Notes: generated by a model from the sequence alone, not told the origin. DNA of 64,000 nucleotides from Spirochaetota bacterium (GCA_023438065.1 JAEXRH010000017.1:33642-97641), one strand, 5' to 3'; counted from the first letter of the stretch, positions 51,207 to 59,698 are shown. Numbers and translations: made by a program.

Positions 51207-52244
51207 CTACTGCGCTTCCTTGGCGTGAACCTCGACGCTCATCACTTCCTTGTTGAGGATCGTGAGGGTGAGGACCGTGCCGTCCTCGACGGCGTACGGG
51301 ACGGTGAGCTCGCCGCCGGGGTGCTTCATCGAGACGAGCTCGTAGCGCTCTCCCTTCGGGGTCACCGCCTCGAGCTTGATCTGGAACGGGTAGGGGTAGA
51401 CCGGCAGGGTCTCGGAGAAGATGCCGTAGACCTTCCCGTCGGTCGAGTTGACGGGCATCGCGATGACCGCGGAAACGCGCGACCAGGAGTTCACGAGCGC
51501 CTTCTCGGCGGGCATCTGGGACACGACGGTTCCCGCGACCTCGCGTCCCTCGGGATCGCGCGCGGTGAAGTTGAACACGACGCTGCTTCGCGCCATGGCG
51601 ATGAGGGCGTCGGTGATGGAAAGGCCGGTGATCGCGGGCACGCTCACCTTGTCGTTCTCGGGTCCCCGGCTCACGACGAGCGAAAGCTGGACCGGGCCGG
51701 TGATCGGGGTGTCGGGCGGGGGATCCTGCTCGAGGATGGTGCCGGCGGCCTGGGTGCTGAAGCGGTACAGGGGCGGCTCCTTGATCGAGAGGATGGGGGC
51801 CGAGGTCGAGGTGAAAAGCGCCTGGAGGTGGATTTTCACGTCGTCGAGGTTTTGCCCGGTGAAATTCTCGACGCGGTCGACGATGACGCCGCGGCTCACG
51901 ACGAGGTTGATGCGTCGGCCCGCCTTGACGATCGCGCCCGCGCGCGGGCTCTGTTCCATGATGAGGCCCTTGTCCTCGGTCTTGTCGGTGTAGCGGAGCT
52001 GGATCTTCGGGTACAGTTCCTTCGCCTGCATCTCGAGCATGGCGACCGCGAGGTCCTTTCCCCGGACGTCGGGGACCATGACCTTCTCGCTCCCCTTGAG
52101 CGAGAGGAAGAAGACGACGAGGCAGGCCGCGACGGTGAGGGCGAGCGCGGTGACGCCGCAGATGATGATGACGCGCGAGTGCTCGCGAAGTTTCGCGGCG
52201 ATCGCCTCGAAGTCGATATGTATGTCGGGAATCTCGAATCTCAT
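51207..52244 (-). CDS. Kinase-less PASTA-domain membrane protein
   Basis: 345 residues. A short cytoplasmic tail (about 1-24, MRFEIPDIHIDFEAIAAK) precedes one membrane helix (about 25-50) and three PASTA repeats. These open VPDVRGKDLAVAMLEM, VENFTGQNLDDVKIHLQ and VPAITGLSITDALIAM, and the first two close with NLVVSRG and SLVVSRG. PASTA domains bind muropeptides or beta-lactams and normally sit on Ser/Thr kinases, but no kinase domain is present. It starts two bases after the fmt stop in a def-fmt-PASTA operon. Confidence 0.88.
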   Translation of the reverse strand: MRFEIPDIHIDFEAIAAKLREHSRVIIICGVTALALTVAACLVVFFLSLKGSEKVMVPDVRGKDLAVAMLEMQAKELYPKIQLRYTDKTEDKGLIMEQSPRAGAIVKAGRRINLVVSRGVIVDRVENFTGQNLDDVKIHLQALFTSTSAPILSIKEPPLYRFSTQAAGTILEQDPPPDTPITGPVQLSLVVSRGPENDKVSVPAITGLSITDALIAMARSSVVFNFTARDPEGREVAGTVVSQMPAEKALVNSWSRVSAVIAMPVNSTDGKVYGIFSETLPVYPYPFQIKLEAVTPKGERYELVSMKHPGGELTVPYAVEDGTVLTLTILNKEVMSVEVHAKEAQ

Positions 52245-52246
52245 GG

Positions 52247-53224
52247 TTATTTACCTTCCGTGTCGTTTTGTCCGAGTATGAGGCCCGGAAAATCCCGGGA
52301 TCCGTTGAGGAAAGACTTGAAGTCGAGCGACTTCTTCGCGCGCCATTGAAGCGTCTCGATCGCGAGCACGCCGTTTCCCGTTTGTACCAGAATTCCCGCC
52401 TTCTTGTCTACGCCGATCACGCGTCCGGCAGGCTCTCCCAATCCCGCGCTTTCGTGAACGCGCGCCTTGTGGACGAGGAGCACGTTGCCCCCCGCGTGGG
52501 TGAAGGCGCCGGGCCAGGGTTCGTAGGCGCGGATCTGCGCGTCGATCTCGGCCGCGCTTTTTTTCCAGTCGATCTCGCCGTCTTCCTTGCGGAGCATCGC
52601 GCAGAAGGTTGCCTTCGATCCGTCCTGGGGTGTCGCCGCGTCCTCGCCGCGCTCGATCCGGTCGATCGCCTCGACGATGAGCGGGGCTCCCTCGACCGCG
52701 GCGCGCGCGAGAAGGCTTTCGGCGGTTTCGGTCCCGTCGAGCGGGATGGTCTTCTGGAGTATCACGTCGCCCGAGTCCATCTCGAGCGCCATCTTCTGGA
52801 CGGTGATGCCCGTCTCCGCGTCCCGCGCGAGGATGGCCGCGGGCACCGGAGCGCAGCCGCGCCAGCGCGGGAGAAGCGACGGATGGAGGTTTACCGCGCC
52901 CCGGGGAAAGAGGGCGAGGGTTTTCGGGCCGAAGATCTTGCCGTACGCGAAACAGGCCATGACGTCGGGCTTCGCGCGCGCGATCTCCTCGCGGACCGAG
53001 TCGTTTATCTTCGCGGGGGTGAGGATCGCCGTGTCGGGGGGGAGGATTCCTTCCGCGACGAGACGCCGGGCGGCGGCCTCGACGGGGGAGGGTACCGGGT
53101 TCCCGGAGCGTCCCGACGGAGCGGGCGGGTTCGTGAGCACCGCGACGACGCGATGCGCTTTCGCGAGTGCCTCGAGCGAGGGAACCGCGCACTCGGGCGT
53201 GCCGGCGAAAAGGATTCTGAGCAT
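52247..53224 (-). CDS. fmt: Methionyl-tRNA formyltransferase
   Basis: 325 residues. It formylates Met-tRNAi using 10-formyl-tetrahydrofolate. Markers are ILFAGTPECAVPSLEAL, the VNLHPSLLPRWRGCAPVPAAI catalytic segment with Asn-His, and the downstream Asp in MDSGDVILQ. A C-terminal OB-like domain (about 210-325) is present. It lies four bases after def, forming the classic pair that adds and removes the formyl group. Confidence 0.97.
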   Translation of the reverse strand: MLRILFAGTPECAVPSLEALAKAHRVVAVLTNPPAPSGRSGNPVPSPVEAAARRLVAEGILPPDTAILTPAKINDSVREEIARAKPDVMACFAYGKIFGPKTLALFPRGAVNLHPSLLPRWRGCAPVPAAILARDAETGITVQKMALEMDSGDVILQKTIPLDGTETAESLLARAAVEGAPLIVEAIDRIERGEDAATPQDGSKATFCAMLRKEDGEIDWKKSAAEIDAQIRAYEPWPGAFTHAGGNVLLVHKARVHESAGLGEPAGRVIGVDKKAGILVQTGNGVLAIETLQWRAKKSLDFKSFLNGSRDFPGLILGQNDTEGK

Positions 53225-53228
53225 CGAC

Positions 53229-53729
53229 TCAGCTCTCCTTCGGTTCTTTGTCGGTTTTTTTCAGGAACTTCTGCTCGATCTTCGCCTTTTTGGCCGGCTC
53301 GATCCGGTCGATGAACAGAACGCCCTCGAGGTGGTCGTATTCGTGCTGGATCACCCGCGCGAGAAAGCCTTCCGCGTCGAGGGTGAACCGCCTGCCCTTT
53401 TCGTTTCGGGCCTGAACGGTGATCCGCTCGGGGCGTTCGACCTCTTCATAGTACTTGGGGATGGAAAGGCACCCTTCCTCGAAAACGCAGGTCTCCTGGG
53501 AGGTCGCGACGATCTGGGGATTGATGAAGGTCCGCTCGACCCCGTCGTCGGCCTTGACCACGAAAAGGCGGATCGACCGGCCGATCTGGGGCGCGGCGAG
53601 CCCGACCCCTTCCTCGCGCTCCATCGTCTCGAACATCTCGGCGACAAGCGCGCGCGTTTCGTCGGTGATCTCCTCGACGGGGAGGGCTTTCTTTCTGAGG
53701 GTCTCGTCGCCCAGGTGCAGTACTTCCAT
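53229..53729 (-). CDS. def: Peptide deformylase
   Basis: 166 residues with all three metal-site motifs of the family: GVGLAAPQIG (41-50), EEGCLSIP with metal ligand C87, and QHEYDHLEG with H129, E130 and H133. It removes formyl from nascent N-termini. The -10 box lies exactly six bases before the ATG on this strand and there is no ribosome site, so its message should be leaderless. A lysine-rich tail (KKAKIEQKFLKKTDK) follows the fold. Confidence 0.97.
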   Translation of the reverse strand: MEVLHLGDETLRKKALPVEEITDETRALVAEMFETMEREEGVGLAAPQIGRSIRLFVVKADDGVERTFINPQIVATSQETCVFEEGCLSIPKYYEEVERPERITVQARNEKGRRFTLDAEGFLARVIQHEYDHLEGVLFIDRIEPAKKAKIEQKFLKKTDKEPKES

Positions 53730-53735
53730 GCCATT

Positions 53736-53765
53736 AAAGTAACGTTTTTACCTTTCCATGGTCAA
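53736..53765 (-). promoter_or_regulatory. def operon promoter; leaderless
   Basis: Minus strand TTGACC (53765-53760), 18 bases, TACTTT (53741-53736), six bases, ATG 53729. Confidence 0.55.
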
Positions 53766-53803
53766 GAACGGGCGGCGAACCCTTTCGGTAAAAGGCCATG
53801 GCC

Positions 53804-53832
53804 TTGACAAAAGAGGCGTAAAAATCCATTTT
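53804..53832 (+). promoter_or_regulatory. Promoter for the 189-residue gene; leaderless
   Basis: TTGACA (53804-53809), 17 bases, CATTTT (53827-53832), five bases, ATG 53838. No ribosome site. Confidence 0.5.
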
Positions 53833-53837
53833 TAGGT

Positions 53838-54407
53838 ATGCAAACTACCATCTTCGTGAACGATGATTCGATGCCTGTCGCGGTCAAGGAAGCGGTCGTA
53901 GGGGTTCTTCCCCGTTTTATCGAGACGACCGATGACCGTCAGCTCGCGTCAACATCCGTGCAGCTTGCCGCCGCCTTCGGCGACCAGGGTGATTTTGCGT
54001 CCATCGTCGGAACCAGGAACGCCTCCCGCGACGAGGCCGAGGCGAAGCTGGTTTCGGGCTTCCAGAAGAACGTCGAGCTCCTCGTGCAGAAAACCTGGGT
54101 CGAGAAGTCCGACGAGTCCATGAAGGAAGAGATGGTCACGCGAATCTCGACGCTTTGCAAAAACCTCTCGAAACACGATTACCATACCTCCCTTTCCGAA
54201 TTCCTTCCCGTGCTCCACGACGTCGTGTATCTTCTGTTCGGCTCGCTCGCCAAGCACGATTCCTTTCTCGAATACGCCATCCGCATCGATCCCGATTTCG
54301 GGTTCTTCTGGTACTACATCAACGGCCTTCCCGGCCATGCCGAATGGTCCGAGGAAAAGTGCCGCGCGGCCGTTCTCCTCGGGATATTCTTCCTCGCGAA
54401 TTTCTAG
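53838..54407 (+). CDS. Hypothetical protein upstream of proABC
   Basis: 189 residues, family not recognised. Predicted soluble and mostly helical, beginning MQTTIFVNDDSMPVAVKEA. It has a conserved-looking aromatic C-terminal patch (DPDFGFFWYYINGLPGHAEW) and ends in a hydrophobic AAVLLGIFFLANF. No signal peptide and no catalytic motif. The stop is nine bases before proA, so the gene probably leads the proline operon transcript. A link to proline synthesis is only positional. The start is fixed by the promoter. Confidence 0.75.
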   Translation: MQTTIFVNDDSMPVAVKEAVVGVLPRFIETTDDRQLASTSVQLAAAFGDQGDFASIVGTRNASRDEAEAKLVSGFQKNVELLVQKTWVEKSDESMKEEMVTRISTLCKNLSKHDYHTSLSEFLPVLHDVVYLLFGSLAKHDSFLEYAIRIDPDFGFFWYYINGLPGHAEWSEEKCRAAVLLGIFFLANF

Positions 54408-54416
54408 GAGGCCCCC

Positions 54417-55712
54417 ATGGATCTCGATTCCGTCTGCGCGAGCCTGAAACGGGCGGCAGAGCGCCTGGCCCTCTGCACCGCGGAGGAAAAGAACCGCGCG
54501 CTTCGCGGCGTCGCATCGGCCATCGACGCCGCGCGATCCGACATCCTTCAGGCGAACGCCCGCGACGTCGAGCGCGCCCGCTCGGGCGGGATGAAGGAAC
54601 CTGTCGTCGCGCGCCTCGCGCTTTCCGATCACGGTCTCGACGAGATCCTCGAGGCCCTCAACGCGCTCGCGGGCGAAACCGACCCGATCGGCCAGATCGT
54701 CGCGGGCTGGAAGGTTCCGAACGGGCTCGAGATCCGCCAGGTGCGCGTCCCGCTCGGGGTCGCCGCGGTGATATACGAATCGCGCCCCAACGTGACCGTC
54801 GACGCCTTCGCGCTCGCGTACAAAAGCTCGAACGCCGTCCTCCTCCGCGGAAGCTCGTCCGCGCTCGAGTCGAACCGCGCCATCCTCAAGGCAATCAAGT
54901 CGGGGCTCGCCGCCTCGGGCGGAATCGCGGATTCCGTCGAGCTTTCCGAGCCCTCAGGAAGCGCCGACTCCCACGCCGACGTCGACTGGATCCTTAACGC
55001 GGTCGGCAAGATCGACGTCGCGCTTCCCCGCGGGGGAGCCGCGCTCATCAGGCGCGTCGTCGAGACCGCGCGCGTCCCGGTCATCGAGACCGGCGCGGGC
55101 GTCTGCCACGAATACGTCGATTCCTCCGCCGACGAGGCGATGGCCCTCGCGATAGCGGAGAACGCGAAGATCCAGAAACCCGCCGCCTGCAACTCGCTCG
55201 ATTGCCTCCTCGTCCATCGCGACCGCGCGGCGACCTTCCTTCCAGCGCTCCTTCCCGCCTTCGCGAAATACGCGGAGAAGACCGGGCGCGCGGGCGGCGT
55301 GGAGTTTCGCTGCGACGAGCGCTCGTTCGCCGTCCTCTCGAAGGGCAGCCCCGCGAACGTCGTACGCGCGACCGAGGGGGATTGGGGATGCGAGTTTCTC
55401 GATTATATCCTCGCGGTCAAGGTCGTCGACTCGCTCGACGAGGCGATCGCGCACGTTAACCGCCATAACACCAAGCACTCCGAGACCATCGTCACCGAAA
55501 GCCGCGAGAGCGCGCGCGAATTCCAGCGCAGGGTCGACGCGGCCTGCGTCTACGTGAACGCCTCGATGCGCTTCACCGACGGCGGCCAGTTCGGGATGGG
55601 CGCGGAGCTCGGCATCAGCACGCAAAAACTGCACGCGCGCGGGCCCATGGGGCTTTCCGCGCTGACGACGATAAAATTCCTCATCGAGGGCGAAGGACAG
55701 GTCAGGCCATGA
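54417..55712 (+). CDS. proA: Glutamate-5-semialdehyde dehydrogenase (gamma-glutamyl phosphate reductase)
   Basis: 431 residues, aldehyde-dehydrogenase fold, second step of proline synthesis. Markers are VRVPLGVAAVIYESRPNVTVD, NAVLLRGSSSALESN, ALPRGGAALIR, VIETGAGVCHEYVD and KIQKPAACNSLDCLLVHR with the catalytic cysteine. GAGGCCCCC precedes the ATG, a good Shine-Dalgarno. It overlaps proB by four bases in the order A-B-C. Confidence 0.97.
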   Translation: MDLDSVCASLKRAAERLALCTAEEKNRALRGVASAIDAARSDILQANARDVERARSGGMKEPVVARLALSDHGLDEILEALNALAGETDPIGQIVAGWKVPNGLEIRQVRVPLGVAAVIYESRPNVTVDAFALAYKSSNAVLLRGSSSALESNRAILKAIKSGLAASGGIADSVELSEPSGSADSHADVDWILNAVGKIDVALPRGGAALIRRVVETARVPVIETGAGVCHEYVDSSADEAMALAIAENAKIQKPAACNSLDCLLVHRDRAATFLPALLPAFAKYAEKTGRAGGVEFRCDERSFAVLSKGSPANVVRATEGDWGCEFLDYILAVKVVDSLDEAIAHVNRHNTKHSETIVTESRESAREFQRRVDAACVYVNASMRFTDGGQFGMGAELGISTQKLHARGPMGLSALTTIKFLIEGEGQVRP

Positions 55713-56503
55713 TCAAGAAGGCAATCCACGAGGCGCGCAAGATCGTCATCAAGATAGGATCCAATACCCTCGCGAAGGCGGACGGAACCATCAATCCGGA
55801 TTTCATGCGCGCCTTAGCCGGCGAGTGCGCGGCGCTCATGAAGGCGGGCAAGCAGATCGTCCTCGTCTCCTCGGGCGCCCAGGTCGCGGGCGTCTCGACC
55901 CTCCATCGCTGGGCGAGGAAGAAGGACATCCACTACCGGCAGGCGCTCTGCGCGATCGGCCAGGTGGAGCTCATGGACAACTGGCGCGCGGCCTTCGCGG
56001 AGTCGGGCATCCACATCGGCCAGCTCCTCCTCACGAAGGACGACTTCCAGGACGACCAGCGCACGCTCAACATGCGGAACACGATCTTCACCCTCGTCGA
56101 CGAGGGCGTCGTGCCCATCATCAACGAGAACGACTCGGTCTCCTACGACGAGATCAAGATCGGCGACAACGACAACCTTTCCGCGCTCACCGCCGTCCTG
56201 TGGAGCGCGGACCTTTTGATCCTCTTCAGCGACATCGACGGCGTGTACGACAAGAACCCGAAGGCCCATCAGGACGCCCGCCTCATCGAGGTCGTCTCGG
56301 ATCTCGACGAGCTCAAATCCTCGATCACGATCGGCGAGACGAACAGCTTCGGCACCGGCGGCATCGCGACGAAGCTCGAGGCCGCGGACAAGGTGACGAA
56401 GTACGGCATCCCGATGCTCCTCGCGAACGGGGGCCGCGAACGCCCGCTCGAATCGCTCGCCGCCGGCAGGCAGCCGGGGACGATGTTCCTCCCGAAGGAT
56501 TGA
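55709..56503 (+). CDS. proB: Glutamate 5-kinase, catalytic domain only
   Basis: 264 residues, first step of proline synthesis. Motifs include KIGSNTLAKADGTINPDF, VLVSSGAQVAGVS, NENDSVSYDEIKIGDNDNLSA and FGTGGIATKLEAAD. It lacks the C-terminal PUA domain found in longer (about 367-residue) ProB enzymes, a known shorter form. ATGA overlap with proA. It is placed after proA rather than before it. Confidence 0.96.
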   Translation: MIKKAIHEARKIVIKIGSNTLAKADGTINPDFMRALAGECAALMKAGKQIVLVSSGAQVAGVSTLHRWARKKDIHYRQALCAIGQVELMDNWRAAFAESGIHIGQLLLTKDDFQDDQRTLNMRNTIFTLVDEGVVPIINENDSVSYDEIKIGDNDNLSALTAVLWSADLLILFSDIDGVYDKNPKAHQDARLIEVVSDLDELKSSITIGETNSFGTGGIATKLEAADKVTKYGIPMLLANGGRERPLESLAAGRQPGTMFLPKD

Positions 56504-56562
56504 GACAGAACGCGCGGGACGCGCAAGCCCCGCCATATCGAGACGATTAACCGGAGAAGACC

Positions 56563-57366
56563 ATGGCAAGGAAAAAAGTAGGCTGCATCGGGACGGGAGT
56601 CATGGGCTCGGCCCTGACCGAAGCGATGATCAAGGTGACGGGTCCCGGCGAGGTCCTCGTCTACGACGCCGACGCGCTCAAGGCTGAGGCCTTTTGCCGG
56701 AAGAACGGCTGCGAGGTGGCGCGTTCCAATAAGGACATCGCCTCCGGTTGCTACTTCGTGTTTCTCGCCGTCAAACCCCAATACCTCACGCCCGTCCTCG
56801 AGGAGATCGCGGGCTCCCTTTCCCCCGATACCGTCGTCGTCTCGATGGCGGCGGGCGTCAGGATCGAGACGATCCGGAAGCACCTCAACGGCCACGCGAA
56901 GGTCGTCCGCATCATGCCGAATACCCCCGCCGCCGCCGGCGCCGGGATGATCGCGATCGCGCCCGATCAGGCGGTCGAGGTTTCCGAGGTCCGTGAGCTC
57001 CAGGAGCTCCTTTCCCGATCGGGCCTCACCGAGCTGACCGGCGAGCCGCTCATGGACGCGGTTACCGCGGTCTCGGGCTCCGGTCCCGCCTACGGCTACC
57101 TTTTCATCGAGGCGCTTTCCGACGCCGCAGTGCGAATGGGGATGCCCCGCGCCCAGGCGATCACCTACGCCGCGCAAACCCTGAAAGGAGCCGCCGAGAT
57201 GGTGCTCCAGACCGGCTCGCATCCCGGCTTTCTCAAGGATTCAGTCTGCTCGCCCGCGGGCACGACCATCGCCGCCGTCACCAAGCTCGAGGAAAAGGGC
57301 TTTCGCTCGGCGGTCATCGAGGCCGCCCTCGCCGCCTGGGAACGCTCGCGCGAACTCGGGAAGTGA
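56563..57366 (+). CDS. proC: Pyrroline-5-carboxylate reductase
   Basis: 267 residues, last step of proline synthesis. The N-terminal dinucleotide fold is KVGCIGTGVMGSALTEAM. FLAVKPQYL, VRIMPNTPAAAGAG and the C-terminal signature GSGPAYGYLFIEAL through CSPAGTT follow in order. GGAGAAG precedes the ATG. It ends the unknown gene-proA-proB-proC run. A GC-rich hairpin starts inside its stop codon. Confidence 0.97.
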   Translation: MARKKVGCIGTGVMGSALTEAMIKVTGPGEVLVYDADALKAEAFCRKNGCEVARSNKDIASGCYFVFLAVKPQYLTPVLEEIAGSLSPDTVVVSMAAGVRIETIRKHLNGHAKVVRIMPNTPAAAGAGMIAIAPDQAVEVSEVRELQELLSRSGLTELTGEPLMDAVTAVSGSGPAYGYLFIEALSDAAVRMGMPRAQAITYAAQTLKGAAEMVLQTGSHPGFLKDSVCSPAGTTIAAVTKLEEKGFRSAVIEAALAAWERSRELGK

Positions 57367-57390
57367 CAGCGCCCGCGAGGGCGCCGTCAC
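57363..57390 (+). terminator. Hairpin overlapping the proC stop
   Basis: GTGAC (57363-57367) and GTCAC (57386-57390) flank a GCGCCC-GCGA-GGGCGC stem, with one mismatch pair. No T tract follows, so it may be a Rho-dependent or mRNA-stabilising hairpin. Confidence 0.4.
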
Positions 57391-57484
57391 GGTGCTTTCG
57401 CGTATCCCCGTTCGGTAATTCACGCGGGTCGGTGTCGCATCGACCCTCGGGCTTCATCGTCTGGTAGCCCGGGGTCTCCTTGAC

Positions 57485-59170
57485 TCAGGGATGCTGCTTT
57501 TCGGTGAACAGGTCGATCAGCGGCTGGTTGGGATTCGCCGGAAGGATCGTGGGGCTGTTCAGGTATATACCGAAAGCGGTTTCATGCCAGGTGTGATAGT
57601 TATAGTTGATTCCCTTCTCTTCGCATATGTCGAGCATATTCTCGACCCAGACAAGGCCCCCCCGTCCCGGTTCGAAGCCGCCGACGATGCAGCCGAATTC
57701 CCCCAGGTAAAGCGGGACGTCGTGTTTCGAGCCGAAAGCCAGATACCGGTCGATTTCAGCGGCCAGGTAGGCCTTGTTCCATGCGTAGACCTCACCGGTC
57801 GATGAGAAGATATCGAGGCGGACCCGGGCCTGTGCGCTTCCCGAGACGTTTTTCCCCTTCATCCATCCGCTCATGGTATAGTTGTTCCCTTTCGTTATCC
57901 TGATCCCGTGGATTATGTCGGTCAACACCGCGTTGGTCCCGGAACCGTATATGGTCCAGCAGCCTGATCCGCCACGGCCGCCCTTGGCAGACCAGGAGCC
58001 CTGACCCCTGACCGGATCGGACCAGTAATAAAACCCGTCGTCGGCGTTGAAGTCGAAAGTCCAGGTGCCGACCACGGTCCCCGAGGGAGTTCGTTCCGTC
58101 AGGGTCAGGTCGTCAAACCAGACGGTTCCCGTCCCCAGACCGTTGGCCTGCAGGGCGGGTCGGCCGATTTTATTGACGGGATCGGAAACGGTCAAAGGCG
58201 TTCCTTCGAAAAAGGTCCAGTCGGTTGTCCCTGCCGCAATTGCCGGATTCCCGAAGGTTGCCCCGGTCCAGCTCGAGCCTCCGGTGGTCTCAAGGCGGCT
58301 CTCGTCGGGCCAGACCGAGGAGACGTTTTTCAGGGACTCGATCCAGCTGGCCCCCTGGTGCGTGAAGGACATGGGGTTGTAGGTATGGAATTCGTAAACC
58401 ACGTTCCGGTCGTTGATCAAGAAAAAATTCATCTCGCCGTTCTGGTTCGGCTCCCAGGGATTGGTGGCGTTCCCTTCGTTGGCGTTCATCCTTTCGACGA
58501 TGATGATGTGTTTGGGATCTACCTGGCGGATGGTCCAGACGATTTCGGCGGCAAGGTTGCGCCACTGGTCCAGGCTCTTGGTGACTACCGGTTCGTTCAC
58601 CAGGTCGAAGGCGATGATGTCCGGTTCATTCGCATAACGGCGGGCGATCTCCTTCCAAAGGGCGGTCAGCCGTTTTTGGTTGGCTCGATCGTTCCATAAC
58701 GCGTCTCCGTTGGACTGGGATTGAAATCCCCCTTGAGGCACGTGCATGTTCAATATGAGTTTGATTCCGTGGTTTTTTGCCCATACCAAATTCCGGTCGA
58801 TCCAGTCGAATCCGGATTGTTTGTACTGATAGGGAGCAGAATCCTCCTCAAATATCCGGTAGTTAAGGTAGAAGCGGACGCAGTTGAACCCCATATCGGC
58901 GGCCCTCCGGTAGTCGACCTCTTCATGGTGGGTAGACGGGGGGAGCGAGGGATTGCTCCAGACCTCGTTGCCGAAGGCCACCCCGCGTATCAAAAAGGTA
59001 TTTCCGTCGCCGTCGACGATGTTCTGCCCGTCGGCATGGAAAAAGTCGTTATCGGCCGGGATCAACCCCGTCGGTTCCCCGGAAAACCGGTCGGCTGCGG
59101 CAAGGCTGTCGGATTGGCAGGCTGTCGCGAGAAGCAGAATTACCGCGATAAGGAGCGTTGTCTTTCTCAT
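57485..59170 (-). CDS. GH5 lipoprotein with a sugar-binding-like domain inserted in the barrel
   Basis: 561 residues. The lipobox LLLATACQS anchors C18. The GH5 core starts GVAFGNEVWSN and has RFYLNYRIF, LILNMHVPQGG, FDLVNEPV with acid/base E193, and FHTYNPMSFTHQG. Residues about 290-465 then leave the barrel and form a beta-rich region (ALQANGLGTGTVWFDDLTL, WTFDFNADDGFYYWSDP, NNYTMSGWMKGKNVSG) like a family 4/9-type carbohydrate-binding module. The barrel resumes at DVPLYLGEFGC with nucleophile E491. Base composition is lower in GC than its neighbours, suggesting acquisition. Substrate uncertain. Confidence 0.88.
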   Translation of the reverse strand: MRKTTLLIAVILLLATACQSDSLAAADRFSGEPTGLIPADNDFFHADGQNIVDGDGNTFLIRGVAFGNEVWSNPSLPPSTHHEEVDYRRAADMGFNCVRFYLNYRIFEEDSAPYQYKQSGFDWIDRNLVWAKNHGIKLILNMHVPQGGFQSQSNGDALWNDRANQKRLTALWKEIARRYANEPDIIAFDLVNEPVVTKSLDQWRNLAAEIVWTIRQVDPKHIIIVERMNANEGNATNPWEPNQNGEMNFFLINDRNVVYEFHTYNPMSFTHQGASWIESLKNVSSVWPDESRLETTGGSSWTGATFGNPAIAAGTTDWTFFEGTPLTVSDPVNKIGRPALQANGLGTGTVWFDDLTLTERTPSGTVVGTWTFDFNADDGFYYWSDPVRGQGSWSAKGGRGGSGCWTIYGSGTNAVLTDIIHGIRITKGNNYTMSGWMKGKNVSGSAQARVRLDIFSSTGEVYAWNKAYLAAEIDRYLAFGSKHDVPLYLGEFGCIVGGFEPGRGGLVWVENMLDICEEKGINYNYHTWHETAFGIYLNSPTILPANPNQPLIDLFTEKQHP

Positions 59171-59177
59171 ACCGAGG

Positions 59178-59186
59178 AGTATACCA
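59178..59186 (-). promoter_or_regulatory. Extended -10 promoter of the GH5 lipoprotein; leaderless
   Basis: Minus strand TGG then TATACT (59183-59178), seven bases, ATG 59170. The TGnTATACT form is an extended -10. There is no ribosome site. Confidence 0.5.
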
Positions 59187-59247
59187 CGAGATGGCCGTCG
59201 AGAAGCCGACCCGACGGGTCACGGCACTTCCGTTCGATGGATACTAC

Positions 59248-59619
59248 TCAGACCGAAAGGTATTTCTTGATCAACCGATAGAGCTGATCGGGCTTGAAGG
59301 GTTTATAGAGATAATCCGAAATATAGTCGCGGTGTTCGGCCATCGATTCCTCGGTGGTGTGGGTCGCCGTCTGGGCGATGATCGGCGCGGTCATCTGGAT
59401 TTCCCGTTTGATCATTCTCGCGGCTTCGTAGCCGTTCATCCGCGGCATGTGAATATCCATCAGAATCAGGGAATAATAGTCTTTGGGTTTATCCTTGCAT
59501 TTATTCACCGAATCGACGCCGTCGAGGGCAAGTTCGTTCGGGATTCCGTAGGACTCGAGCAGCGTCATGATGATCTCGGCGTTAATCTCGTTGTCTTCAA
59601 CGACCAGTATCGGTGCCAT
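59248..59619 (-). CDS. Single-domain response regulator
   Basis: 123 residues, one receiver domain. Acidic pair EDNE near residues 8-10, phospho-acceptor Asp in LILMDIHMPRMNG, switch Thr in AQTATHTTEE and Lys in LYKPFKP. No output domain, so it is a CheY- or Spo0F-type carrier. ATG 59619 gives a standard start; a TTG eight codons upstream is less likely. No partner kinase is adjacent. The DNA is AT-richer than the surrounding genes, as in the GH5 gene beside it. Confidence 0.88.
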   Translation of the reverse strand: MAPILVVEDNEINAEIIMTLLESYGIPNELALDGVDSVNKCKDKPKDYYSLILMDIHMPRMNGYEAARMIKREIQMTAPIIAQTATHTTEESMAEHRDYISDYLYKPFKPDQLYRLIKKYLSV

Positions 59620-59698
59620 GTTTGAGTGTACTCCCTTAGCCAATAAGAAGTATACATCCGATTTTTACCGGAATGGATCGCAACGGCACGAAATATTG

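Noticed and set aside
59620..59643. Upstream TTG start for the single-domain regulator
   Set aside because: The added residues (AKGVHSN) precede the receiver fold and include the likely ribosome site. ATG 59619 starts the domain directly.
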